Below are positions 1 to 5,052 of a stretch of DNA of 5,052 nt, in pieces. The DNA lies in assembly GCA_022781015.1 (NCBI GenBank), contig JALEUF010000085.1:1-5052 (forward strand), read 5' to 3'. Every line of letters begins with the position of its first letter. Position 1 is the stretch's first letter. The notes under the pieces were generated by a model that did no database searches, was not told where the DNA came from, and worked only from the letters and a program-made list of their open reading frames with translations. This stretch comes from Caryophanales bacterium (GTDB lineage: Bacteria; Bacillota_I; Bacilli_A; RFN20; CAG-826). Both the position numbers and the translations under genes were made by a program.

Positions 1-750
1 GACAAAATCATATTTAGGATAATCTAGATATGTTAAAGCGTCATCATTAATAATCTTAATCTTGCTTTTATTTTCAAATTCATCAAGCAGACATGAATTA
101 AATATTTCGATGATATCTTTGTCTTTTTCCAAAATGGTAACTGAACTGACTTCTTTTTTATTTGATGTCATATAGGCAAAATAACCTAGTCCAAGTCCGA
201 CAACCAATATATTTCCCTTGGCTTTATTTATATCGATTTCCATCGAATTGATTTCGTGAGGGACTAATTCCATCCAATTTGCCCCGTTTTTCCTGATCAA
301 AGGATATTTGATTCGTTTAGAAAAATAGCCAAAAGGAGAATGGCATTTATAATCATCTCCTATTATCTTTTCATCTAAAAGAAATGGGACATATGGATAA
401 AAATAATCAAATCCAAATTCTATATCTTTATATTTGCTAGAAGATTTCTTGATTAGCTTTTGGTAATAGGGATTATCTTCTAATAAGGATGGATTAATTT
501 CTGCTACATCTAGAAAAGGCAAACTAGATAAATAAGAAGAACTATCTTTATCAAATTCAAGAAGAGTCGAGGCAACTTCGTTATAGATGATATTTATGTT
601 TTTATTCGATGGTAGCCTGTCTTTTAATTTTGAAGAGAATGACTTTTGATCAACTTCAAACAATACGTTAGCATGGTAATCGCTTTCTTCATCAAATGCT
701 TCGTTTTTTGCTAATTGTTCAATATATTTTCTAAGTTTCTTATTTATCAT
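1..750 (-). CDS. Class I SAM-dependent methyltransferase-like protein (C-terminus outside window)
   Basis: An open frame of exactly 250 codons reads leftward from ATG at 750-748 to the window edge without a stop, so the C-terminus is missing. The recognisable part is a Rossmann methyltransferase core beginning near residue 178. Motif I reads VVGLGLGY (residues 183-190), the ribose-binding acid is E208 in VTILEKD, and an acidic NDDAL follows at 235-239. These are typical SAM or decarboxylated-SAM binding elements, of the kind seen in spermidine-synthase-like folds. Residues 1-177 are charged and rich in Asp, Glu, Lys and Tyr, with no signal peptide or membrane segment and no domain I recognise. 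The start is forced: a TAA lies in frame five codons upstream, and no other ATG, GTG or TTG occurs nearby. No Shine-Dalgarno sequence precedes it. The gene is divergent from the oxidoreductase operon. The substrate is unknown; calling it a methyltransferase rests on the fold motifs only. Confidence 0.75.
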   Translation of the reverse strand, partial: MINKKLRKYIEQLAKNEAFDEESDYHANVLFEVDQKSFSSKLKDRLPSNKNINIIYNEVASTLLEFDKDSSSYLSSLPFLDVAEINPSLLEDNPYYQKLIKKSSSKYKDIEFGFDYFYPYVPFLLDEKIIGDDYKCHSPFGYFSKRIKYPLIRKNGANWMELVPHEINSMEIDINKAKGNILVVGLGLGYFAYMTSNKKEVSSVTILEKDKDIIEIFNSCLLDEFENKSKIKIINDDALTYLDYPKYDFV

Positions 751-757
751 GGAGTTA

Positions 758-763
758 ATTTTA
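758..763 (-). promoter_or_regulatory. Possible -10 box for the methyltransferase-like gene
   Basis: On the minus strand TAAAAT (5 of 6 matches to TATAAT) lies 7 bases before the ATG at 750. Transcription from it would begin at or beside the start codon, giving a leaderless message, which would fit the absence of a ribosome site. No convincing -35 box lies 16-18 bases upstream. An alternative is TTGTAA (831-826), 18 bases, then TAAATT (807-802), which would give a leader of about 45 bases. In DNA this AT-rich such hexamers are common by chance. Confidence 0.25.
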
Positions 764-872
764 ATTTAACTATCCTAGTAATGAAATAGATAAAATCCCT
801 TAATTTAGGCAAATTAGTTAAATATTTACAAAAGGGTACAATTGTCTAAAAAAATAATCCTTTTCTCTATCT

Positions 873-888
873 TAAAACCCCTGTTTTA
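873..888. promoter_or_regulatory. Dyad just upstream of the operon -10 box (candidate operator)
   Basis: TAAAAC-CCCT-GTTTTA is a perfect 6-base inverted repeat around a 4-base centre. It extends to 8 positions per arm (871-890) with one mismatch. It sits immediately upstream of the TATACT box at 892-897, in the stretch where a -35/-10 spacer would lie, which is a place where a bound regulator would act on the promoter. The sequence does not match an operator I recognise (it is not Rex-like). Function is inferred from position and symmetry only. Confidence 0.35.
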
Positions 889-891
889 GGC

Positions 892-902
892 TATACTATA
901 GT
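892..902 (+). promoter_or_regulatory. -10 region for the oxidoreductase operon
   Basis: Overlapping hexamers TATACT (892-897) and TATAGT (897-902) each match TATAAT at 5 of 6 positions and lie within the symmetric CTATACTATAG (891-901). A start about 7 bases past the first box falls at 904-905, only 2-3 bases before the ATG at 907, so the message may be leaderless. The -35 region at 868-875 (TATCTTAA) is poor, so an activator or a weak constitutive promoter is possible. Confidence 0.45.
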
Positions 903-906
903 CAAT

Positions 907-2334
907 ATGTTTGACGTAATTGTAATTGGCGCTGGAGTTAGTGGTGCATTCGTAACTAGGAACCTCTCTAGATACGAATTGAATGTAATTTGTCTTGAGG
1001 CTAAAAATGATGTAGGGGATGTTTCCTCGATGGCTAATTCCGCTATCGTCCATTCTGGATATGATCCTCTTCCTGGCACGAATAAGGCTAAATTTAATGT
1101 GTTAGGAAATAAGATGTATCCTTCTATTTGCAAGGAGTTGGATGTTTCTTTTTCTCCGATTGGCTCAATGACTTTAGGATTTAATGAAGAAAATATGGCC
1201 ACCCTGGCTTCTTTAAAAGAAAGAGCTAAGGAAAATGGAGTCGAAGCAATTCTATTAGACAAAGAAGAAACCTTAAAATTAGAGCCTAATATTTCTTCTT
1301 CGGTCATGGGAAGCTTATTATGTCCAACTGCCGGAATTATTAATCCATTTACTTTAGTTGCCCATTGCTTTGAAAATGCCTTAGATAATGGGGCAAAGCT
1401 AGAACTTAATTGCAAGGTTACTTCTATTAAAAAAGAAGATGGCATCTATGTCTTAGAGACTACAAAAGGAATATATAAAGCCAAGATGGTTATTAATTGT
1501 GCTGGGCTTTATGCTGATAAGATTGCCTCGATGGTTGAGCCAATTGATTGGCATATATCTCCTAGAAAAGGCGAATATTATGTCTTGGATCACTTTAAAC
1601 CAGACTTTGTAAACCATGTCTTATTCCCGCTTCCGACTGAAAAAGGAAAGGGAATCTTGGTAACTAGAACGACTTCGAATAACTATTTAGTTGGGCCTTC
1701 TAGCGAATTTGTTGATTCTAAAGATGATACTTCAACTGATTCATTAACTTTAGGCGAAGTAAAGAAATCAGCCGTCTCAATGGTCCCATCTATTCCTTTT
1801 TATGAACAAATCAGGACTTTCTCTGGGCTAAGGGCAACTCCATCGACCCATGATTTCGTTATTTCCTATTCTAAAAATGATAAATATTTCATCAATGTCG
1901 CCGGAATCGAAAGCCCTGGATTAGCATCTTCTCCAGCGATTGGAAAGTATGTAGTCGAAGAATTGGTCAAACCAGTCTTAAATATGAAGGAAAAGGCTAA
2001 TTTCAATCCAAATATCAAGCCTTATATCAAGATGAATGATCTTTCTATCGAAGAAAGAAACCAAATTATCAAGAAAAACCCAAAATATGGTCAGATGATT
2101 TGTAATTGCGAAAAGATTAGCCTTGGCGAGATTGAAGACGTCTTATCTAGATCTCTCCCTTGCTTAACCATAAAAGCCGTTAAGAAAAGGACGCGTGCTG
2201 GATTTGGTAAGTGCCAAGGTGGCTTCTGCCAAAGCAAGGTGTTGTTCCTTTTGGCTGATAAATTAAATATATCTCCTCTAGAAGTTAATTATGATGGAGA
2301 AGGATCTTATATCCTAAAGGAGGAGAGCAAATGA
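907..2334 (+). CDS. GlpA-like FAD-dependent oxidoreductase with C-terminal BFD [2Fe-2S] domain
   Basis: The 475-residue protein belongs to the DAO/GlpA family of FAD oxidoreductases, whose best-known members oxidise glycerol 3-phosphate or L-2-hydroxyglutarate. The FAD Rossmann motif GAGVSG is at residues 8-13, and the ribose-binding acid is E31. The NSAIVHSGYD segment near residues 43-52 corresponds to the conserved flavin loop of GlpA-type enzymes. The C-terminal 80 residues form a BFD-like [2Fe-2S] domain with C399-x-C401 and C436-x4-C441 (CQGGFC), all four ligands present. There is no signal peptide or membrane segment, so it should be cytosolic. Length is normal for the short bacterial GlpA form. 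The start is secure: the FAD motif begins at once, and no other start codon lies between it and an in-frame TAA at 847. There is no Shine-Dalgarno. It is the first gene of the operon and its TGA overlaps the next ATG. Glycerol 3-phosphate as substrate is inferred; another 2-hydroxy acid is possible. Confidence 0.88.
   Translation: MFDVIVIGAGVSGAFVTRNLSRYELNVICLEAKNDVGDVSSMANSAIVHSGYDPLPGTNKAKFNVLGNKMYPSICKELDVSFSPIGSMTLGFNEENMATLASLKERAKENGVEAILLDKEETLKLEPNISSSVMGSLLCPTAGIINPFTLVAHCFENALDNGAKLELNCKVTSIKKEDGIYVLETTKGIYKAKMVINCAGLYADKIASMVEPIDWHISPRKGEYYVLDHFKPDFVNHVLFPLPTEKGKGILVTRTTSNNYLVGPSSEFVDSKDDTSTDSLTLGEVKKSAVSMVPSIPFYEQIRTFSGLRATPSTHDFVISYSKNDKYFINVAGIESPGLASSPAIGKYVVEELVKPVLNMKEKANFNPNIKPYIKMNDLSIEERNQIIKKNPKYGQMICNCEKISLGEIEDVLSRSLPCLTIKAVKKRTRAGFGKCQGGFCQSKVLFLLADKLNISPLEVNYDGEGSYILKEESK
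2316..2323 (+). promoter_or_regulatory. Strong Shine-Dalgarno fixing the second operon gene's start
   Basis: AAAGGAGG lies 7 bases before the ATG at 2331, inside the last codons of the preceding gene. Together with the ATGA stop/start overlap it indicates translational coupling and fixes this start. Confidence 0.85.
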
Positions 2335-3596
2335 GAAAGGTAGATTTATTAATTATAGGTGGTGGCAGTGCCGGAATGGCTGCTGCAATTAAAGCCTATG
2401 ATGAAGGAATTAAAGATATATTGATTCTAGAAAAGGGCGAATTCCTCGGAGGAATTCTTAACCAATGCATTCATAATGGATTTGGCCTACATGAATTTAA
2501 AGAAGAATTAACTGGACCAGAATTCCTTACTAGATTTGTTAATCAAGTCGAAGAAAGGCATATTCCTTATAAATTAAATAGTTATGTAACTTCTTTAACT
2601 AAAGACAAAGTTGTTACTTATGTTAATTCTAGCGAAGGTGCGGTTCAAATAGAGGCTAAAGCAATCATTATGGCGGCTGGTTGCCTTGAAAGAAGCGCTG
2701 GTGCAATTGGAATCCCTGGAGAAAGACCAGCTGGAGTTATTACGGCAGGTCAGGCCCAGCTTTATCTAAATGAATATGGATATTTAGTCGGTAAGAAGGT
2801 ATTTATCCTTGGTAGTGGCGACATCGGCCTTATTATGGCTAGAAGAATGACACTAGAAGGGGCAAAAGTATTAGGTGTAGCCGAACTTATGCCTTATTCA
2901 AATGGATTGAATAGGAACATACAGCAATGTCTTATTGATTTTAATATCCCTCTATATCTGTCCCATACAGTTACAAACATAATTGGCAAGGATAAATTAG
3001 AGGCTATCGAGATTTCTAAAGTTGACGATAAACTACAACCAATAAAAGGAACCGAACAAAGATTTGATGTTGATACATTGATGCTCTCTGTCGGCTTATT
3101 ACCAAATAATGCCTTGTTAAATAACATTGGAATCCCTCAATCTAGGTCTAGAGGTTCTTGCGTCAATGAACATATGGAAACCGAAGTTGAAGGAATCTTC
3201 TCTTGCGGGAACGTATTGCATGTCCATGACCTAGTTGATTATGTTGTAGAAGAAGGTAGACTAGCAGGGTTAGGCGCTTCTATCTATTTAAAAGGAAATC
3301 TCCATAAAGGAGAGCATGAAATCTCTACAGTTGCCGGAGATGGAATTGGCTATGTTGTGCCTTCTACAATTGACTTAGACAACGCTATGGATTCTATTGA
3401 AATTAAGTTTAGAGTTCGTAAACCAAGCAAGAACGTCTATATTGAATACTCTTGTGATGGGAATGTTATCAAAAAAGTATATAAAATGGCGATTATACCT
3501 AGTGAAATGGAAATTTACAAACTTGATAAAAAACTACTAAATAAAGACTATAAAACTCTCAAAGTTTCACTAGTTAATAAGGAGGATGTAAAATGA
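2331..3596 (+). CDS. GlpB-like NAD(P)/FAD-dependent oxidoreductase
   Basis: The 421-residue protein is a two-dinucleotide-domain flavoprotein of the pyridine nucleotide-disulfide oxidoreductase superfamily. It is the type normally paired with a GlpA-like subunit and a DUF1667 protein. The FAD motif is GGGSAG at residues 10-15 with E34 at the end of the second strand. The subfamily signature LNQCIHNGFG follows at 43-52. GERPAGV and TAGQAQ lie near 130-143, and a second Rossmann motif GSGDIG is at 161-166. SCGNVLHVHD (from 291) is the late FAD-contact segment. The region after about residue 325 is the extra C-terminal domain of this subfamily. No membrane segment is seen. Its likely role is to carry electrons between the GlpA-like flavin or Fe-S centre and a pyridine nucleotide or another carrier. 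It overlaps both neighbours by ATGA. The family call is firm; the acceptor is not known. Confidence 0.87.
   Translation: MRKVDLLIIGGGSAGMAAAIKAYDEGIKDILILEKGEFLGGILNQCIHNGFGLHEFKEELTGPEFLTRFVNQVEERHIPYKLNSYVTSLTKDKVVTYVNSSEGAVQIEAKAIIMAAGCLERSAGAIGIPGERPAGVITAGQAQLYLNEYGYLVGKKVFILGSGDIGLIMARRMTLEGAKVLGVAELMPYSNGLNRNIQQCLIDFNIPLYLSHTVTNIIGKDKLEAIEISKVDDKLQPIKGTEQRFDVDTLMLSVGLLPNNALLNNIGIPQSRSRGSCVNEHMETEVEGIFSCGNVLHVHDLVDYVVEEGRLAGLGASIYLKGNLHKGEHEISTVAGDGIGYVVPSTIDLDNAMDSIEIKFRVRKPSKNVYIEYSCDGNVIKKVYKMAIIPSEMEIYKLDKKLLNKDYKTLKVSLVNKEDVK
3579..3585 (+). promoter_or_regulatory. Strong Shine-Dalgarno for the DUF1667 gene
   Basis: AAGGAGG lies 7 bases before ATG 3593, within the end of the preceding reading frame. 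The arrangement repeats the one before the second gene and supports coupled translation at equal stoichiometry. Confidence 0.85.
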
Positions 3597-3937
3597 AAGA
3601 ACTAACTTGCATTGTCTGTCCTAGAGGCTGCCATCTTCTTATTGATGATAATAATAAGGTTAGTGGCAATTCTTGCCCTAGGGGTGAAAAATATGCCATC
3701 CAGGAAATTACTGACCCTAGGCGTACTTTGACTAGTACAGTTAGAGTCGATTCCAAGCTTCTCCGTGTTTGCCCTGTAAAAAGCGTTGCACCTATTAAAA
3801 AAGACTTGGTTATTTTAGCCATGAAAGATGTCAATAAAATACATTTAAAGGCTCCTGTTAAGATGGGACAAGTTGTTTGCGATAATCTAGCAGGAAGTGG
3901 AGTAGCCTTGGTAACTACTAGAGATATTAAGGAATAA
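3593..3937 (+). CDS. DUF1667 small iron-sulfur protein, third subunit of the oxidoreductase
   Basis: This 114-residue soluble protein has the N-terminal pattern C6-x2-C9-x3-C13 followed by C28 in SCPRG, which is likely a four-cysteine Fe-S site. It continues with the DUF1667 landmarks: YAIQEIT-DP-R around 34-44, a PVKS..PI block at 61-68, KAPVKMGQ at 86-93, and a C-terminal GSGVALVTTRDI. DUF1667 genes usually lie directly after the GlpA/GlpB-like pair, as here, and the protein is taken to be the electron-transfer subunit in place of the much larger GlpC of enterobacteria. Two further cysteines, C60 and C96, sit at places where I recall aliphatic residues in relatives. The gene starts inside the TGA of the previous gene. 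Cluster type and electron acceptor cannot be told from sequence. Confidence 0.85.
   Translation: MKELTCIVCPRGCHLLIDDNNKVSGNSCPRGEKYAIQEITDPRRTLTSTVRVDSKLLRVCPVKSVAPIKKDLVILAMKDVNKIHLKAPVKMGQVVCDNLAGSGVALVTTRDIKE
3928..3933 (+). promoter_or_regulatory. Ribosome binding site for the phosphodiesterase gene
   Basis: TAAGGA lies 6 bases before ATG 3940, inside the last codons of the DUF1667 gene. It is shorter than the AAGGAGG sites of the two preceding genes, so yield of this fourth product may be lower. Confidence 0.6.
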
Positions 3938-3939
3938 TT

Positions 3940-4482
3940 ATGAGGATTCTTATCGCGTCTGATATACATGGAAGAATTCTAGCGGCTAAGAAGCTAGATA
4001 AACTTTTCCAACGCTACAATCCCGATAAGATTATTTTGCTTGGCGACTATCTCTATAATGGACCTCGCAATGGGGTTCCTCAGGATTATGATCCGATGGG
4101 AACTTCGATTATTCTTAATAAATATGCTCATTTGATAACCGGAGTGAAAGGCAATTGCGATTCTAGGATTGATGAAACTTTGCTTAAATTCCCAATTCAA
4201 GATTCAAGAGTTGTCTATTTAAATGGATTTAGGGTTGATATGGTCCACGGGGATTTGCTTACTTCCGATATCTTAAATGTTGAACGTGGCGACATTTTGA
4301 TGTTTGGACATACCCATGTATATATGTTAAAGAAGGAAGATGGGGTTATTTATTTCAACCCAGGATCGACTTCTTTCCCAAAAAATGGCAATCCAGCGAC
4401 TTATGGAGTTATGGATGGAATGCATCTAGAAATAAGGAAACTAGATGATGATTTGCCAGTTAAATTCCTTGACTTATTTTAA
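3940..4482 (+). CDS. yfcE: YfcE-family metallophosphodiesterase
   Basis: The 180-residue protein has the full metallophosphoesterase motif series of the YfcE/MJ0936 group: SDIHG (D8, H10), GDYLYNGPRN (D36), GNCD (N72), H103, and GHTH (H124, H126) followed by NPGS. GPRN, GNCDS, FNPGS and GNPA.YG closely match E. coli YfcE (184 residues), which hydrolyses artificial phosphodiesters with Mn2+ and whose natural substrate is not settled. The segment after the third motif reads HGD where YfcE has HGH, a mild departure. The protein should be cytosolic and single-domain. The gene starts 2 bases after the DUF1667 stop, so it belongs to the operon. One reading is that it frees a phosphorylated substrate for the dehydrogenase from a diester; another is that it is a house-keeping passenger. 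Family assignment is firm, physiological role is not. Confidence 0.87.
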   Translation: MRILIASDIHGRILAAKKLDKLFQRYNPDKIILLGDYLYNGPRNGVPQDYDPMGTSIILNKYAHLITGVKGNCDSRIDETLLKFPIQDSRVVYLNGFRVDMVHGDLLTSDILNVERGDILMFGHTHVYMLKKEDGVIYFNPGSTSFPKNGNPATYGVMDGMHLEIRKLDDDLPVKFLDLF

Positions 4483-4489
4483 ACCGCTT

Positions 4490-4549
4490 TCATATCGATT
4501 TATTAAGCACTTTCCTTTATAATAAAGGAGATTTGAAAATTTGATATGG
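4490..4549 (+). other. Long imperfect hairpin between the operon and the RNase J-like gene
   Basis: The RNA of this stretch can fold back on itself along nearly its whole length. The tip is a perfect 7-base stem, TCCTTTA (4513-4519) and TAAAGGA (4523-4529), with a TAA loop. Below it a 3-base bulge (4508-4510) is followed by a stem pairing 4490-4507 with 4532-4549, with two mismatches and several G-U pairs; its base is CATATC (4491-4496) with GATATG (4543-4548). GTTTT follows, too short for a classical terminator tract. It could end the upstream operon weakly, be an RNase III or other processing site, or be a DNA-level symmetry element of the promoter at its tip. Pairing was traced by hand. 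Confidence 0.45.
4518..4523 (+). promoter_or_regulatory. -10 box TATAAT upstream of the RNase J-like gene
   Basis: A perfect TATAAT lies in the centre of the palindrome at 4513-4529. A start near 4530 would give a 47-base leader ending at the ATG at 4577. The -35 region at 4494-4500 (ATCGATT) is weak. The symmetry around the box could let a dimeric regulator cover it. Readthrough from the upstream operon is also possible because no strong terminator lies between. Confidence 0.45.
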
Positions 4550-4576
4550 TTTTAAGCCAATTTATCGGAGCTTTAT

Positions 4577-5052
4577 ATGGACGAAGAAATTAGATTATTT
4601 GCCTTGGGTGGCCTTGATGAAGAGGGCAAGAATTGTTATTGCCTAGAAGTTAATGACGAAATATATGTCCTCGATTGCGGAGTCAGGGATCCAGACAAGA
4701 CTATGCCTGGAGTTGATTATGTTATTCCTAGATTTGATTATCTAGTCGAAAATAAATCCCGTATCAAGGCTTATTTTTTAACTCATGGACACGATGATTG
4801 CATCGGCGCACTTTCCTATGTTTATTCTGAGGCACCGGCCCCAATTTATTGCTCAAAAGTGACTTATGCTATGCTTGATATGTTCACTAAGCATATTAAG
4901 AAAGATATCAAATTCGATTTCCATATTGTTGAACCTACCTCTAATTTCAAAGTCGGCAAGAGAGATATTTCTTTCTTCCATACTGCCCATAATATTGCTG
5001 GTAGTAGCGGAGTTTCTATTTCAACAAGCTTAGGGAATATTGTTTTCATGAG
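4577..5052 (+). CDS. RNase J-family metallo-beta-lactamase protein with degenerate metal site (N-terminal part)
   Basis: The frame runs 158 codons plus two bases to the window edge, so most of the gene is missing. It aligns with the start of RNase J: FALGGLDEEGKN (8-19, versus GGLGEIGKN), PGVDYVIPRFDYL (44-56), the metal motif THGHDDCIG (69-77), and ISFFHTAHNIAGSSG (131-145) with the conserved H138. RNase J proteins are 5'-3' exo- and endoribonucleases for mRNA turnover and rRNA maturation. In active enzymes the motif is HxHxDH; here the last His is C75. The usual IVHTGDF block reads IVFM and then an AG-starting codon (Ser or Arg), so the Gly before the metal-bridging Asp is also changed. This resembles the non-catalytic or weak RNase J2 type of Bacilli, which pairs with J1. 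A weak CGGAG (4566-4570) lies 6 bases before the ATG. Whether it is active cannot be told from this part. Confidence 0.82.
   Translation, partial: MDEEIRLFALGGLDEEGKNCYCLEVNDEIYVLDCGVRDPDKTMPGVDYVIPRFDYLVENKSRIKAYFLTHGHDDCIGALSYVYSEAPAPIYCSKVTYAMLDMFTKHIKKDIKFDFHIVEPTSNFKVGKRDISFFHTAHNIAGSSGVSISTSLGNIVFM

Larger units (their letters stand above)
751..906. promoter_or_regulatory. Divergent intergenic control region
   Basis: This 156-base AT-rich gap separates the leftward methyltransferase-like gene from the rightward oxidoreductase operon, so it must hold start signals for both. Neither start codon is preceded by a Shine-Dalgarno sequence, while a -10-like hexamer lies close to each. Two dyads with the same 6-4-6 geometry are present: 801-816 (TAATTT-AGGC-AAATTA) and 873-888 (TAAAAC-CCCT-GTTTTA). 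There is also an 8-base palindrome ACAATTGT at 838-845. No tRNA, riboswitch or terminator with a good U-tract was seen. Confidence 0.6.

Noticed and set aside
900..905. TTGACT on the minus strand as a -35 box for the leftward gene
   Set aside because: No -10-like hexamer lies 16-18 bases downstream on that strand; the sequence there is AGGGGT.
891..1445. Minus-strand open frame of 184 codons opposite the GlpA-like gene
   Set aside because: It is fully antisense to a frame with clear FAD motifs, has no recognisable domain, and has low-complexity Ser/Leu composition typical of a shadow frame.
2331..3596. Thioredoxin reductase or a simple NADH oxidase as the identity of the second flavoprotein
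   Set aside because: There is no CxxC redox pair in the expected place, while LNQCIHNGFG, GNVLHVHD, the C-terminal extension and the gene neighbours match the GlpB-like partner family.
3574..3969. Minus-strand open frame of 131 codons opposite the DUF1667 gene
   Set aside because: It covers the DUF1667 gene, which has conserved cysteine motifs and a strong ribosome site; the antisense frame shows no domain.
4513..4529. Palindrome TCCTTTATAATAAAGGA as a rho-independent terminator
   Set aside because: The stem is AT-rich and the downstream bases are GATTTGAAAA, with no U-tract; the central TATAAT makes a promoter role at least as likely.
4547..4559. Short hairpin TGGTT-TTA-AGCCA as an operon terminator
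   Set aside because: The stem is only 5 pairs including a G-U, and it is followed by ATTTATCGG and not a U-run.
4864..5049. Minus-strand open frame of 61 codons opposite the RNase J-like gene
   Set aside because: It is antisense to conserved RNase J segments and has no recognisable content.
1..5052. CRISPR array, tRNA or rRNA gene, insertion sequence or phage-type defence genes
   Set aside because: No regularly spaced repeats, cloverleaf, transposase frame or terminal inverted repeats were seen by eye; the genes are metabolic and RNA-processing types.

Overview
The window is AT-rich bacterial DNA. Arginine codons are mostly AGA/AGG, TGG is used for tryptophan, and TGA is used as a real stop (it ends both the second and third open operon genes' upstream partners, the two flavoproteins), so this is the standard bacterial code and not a Mycoplasma-type code. 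Strong AAGGAGG ribosome sites, an RNase J-family gene and a GlpA/GlpB/DUF1667 trio point to a low-GC Firmicutes relative. By look it would fit an uncultured Bacilli/Erysipelotrichia/RF39-like or clostridial gut lineage, but the exact lineage is an inference.

Layout. Bases 1-750 (minus strand) hold the first 250 codons of a class I SAM-dependent methyltransferase-like protein that runs off the left edge. Bases 751-906 are a divergent control region with two short dyads and -10-like boxes next to both start codons. Bases 907-4482 (plus strand) are a tightly packed four-gene operon: a GlpA-like FAD oxidoreductase with a C-terminal BFD-type [2Fe-2S] domain, a GlpB-like FAD/NAD(P) oxidoreductase, a small DUF1667 iron-sulfur protein, and a YfcE-type metallophosphodiesterase. 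The first two junctions are ATGA stop/start overlaps and the third is a 2-base gap. Bases 4483-4576 hold a long imperfect hairpin whose tip contains a TATAAT box. Bases 4577-5052 are the start of an RNase J-family gene that runs off the right edge.

How the genes work together. The first three operon products match the set that in many anaerobes acts as a soluble anaerobic glycerol-3-phosphate dehydrogenase-like complex: GlpA oxidises the substrate, GlpB passes electrons through a second flavin, and DUF1667 contributes an Fe-S centre. No glycerol kinase, glycerol facilitator or GlpP antiterminator is visible, so the substrate is inferred from family only. The coupled phosphodiesterase could release a substrate for the trio (for example glycerol 3-phosphate from a glycerophosphodiester), but this is a hypothesis.

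The points most worth a second look are the degenerate metal site of the RNase J-like protein (HxHxDC instead of HxHxDH, plus a broken HTGD segment), the 60-base hairpin in front of it, the lack of ribosome sites at both divergent starts, and the phosphodiesterase embedded in the oxidoreductase operon.
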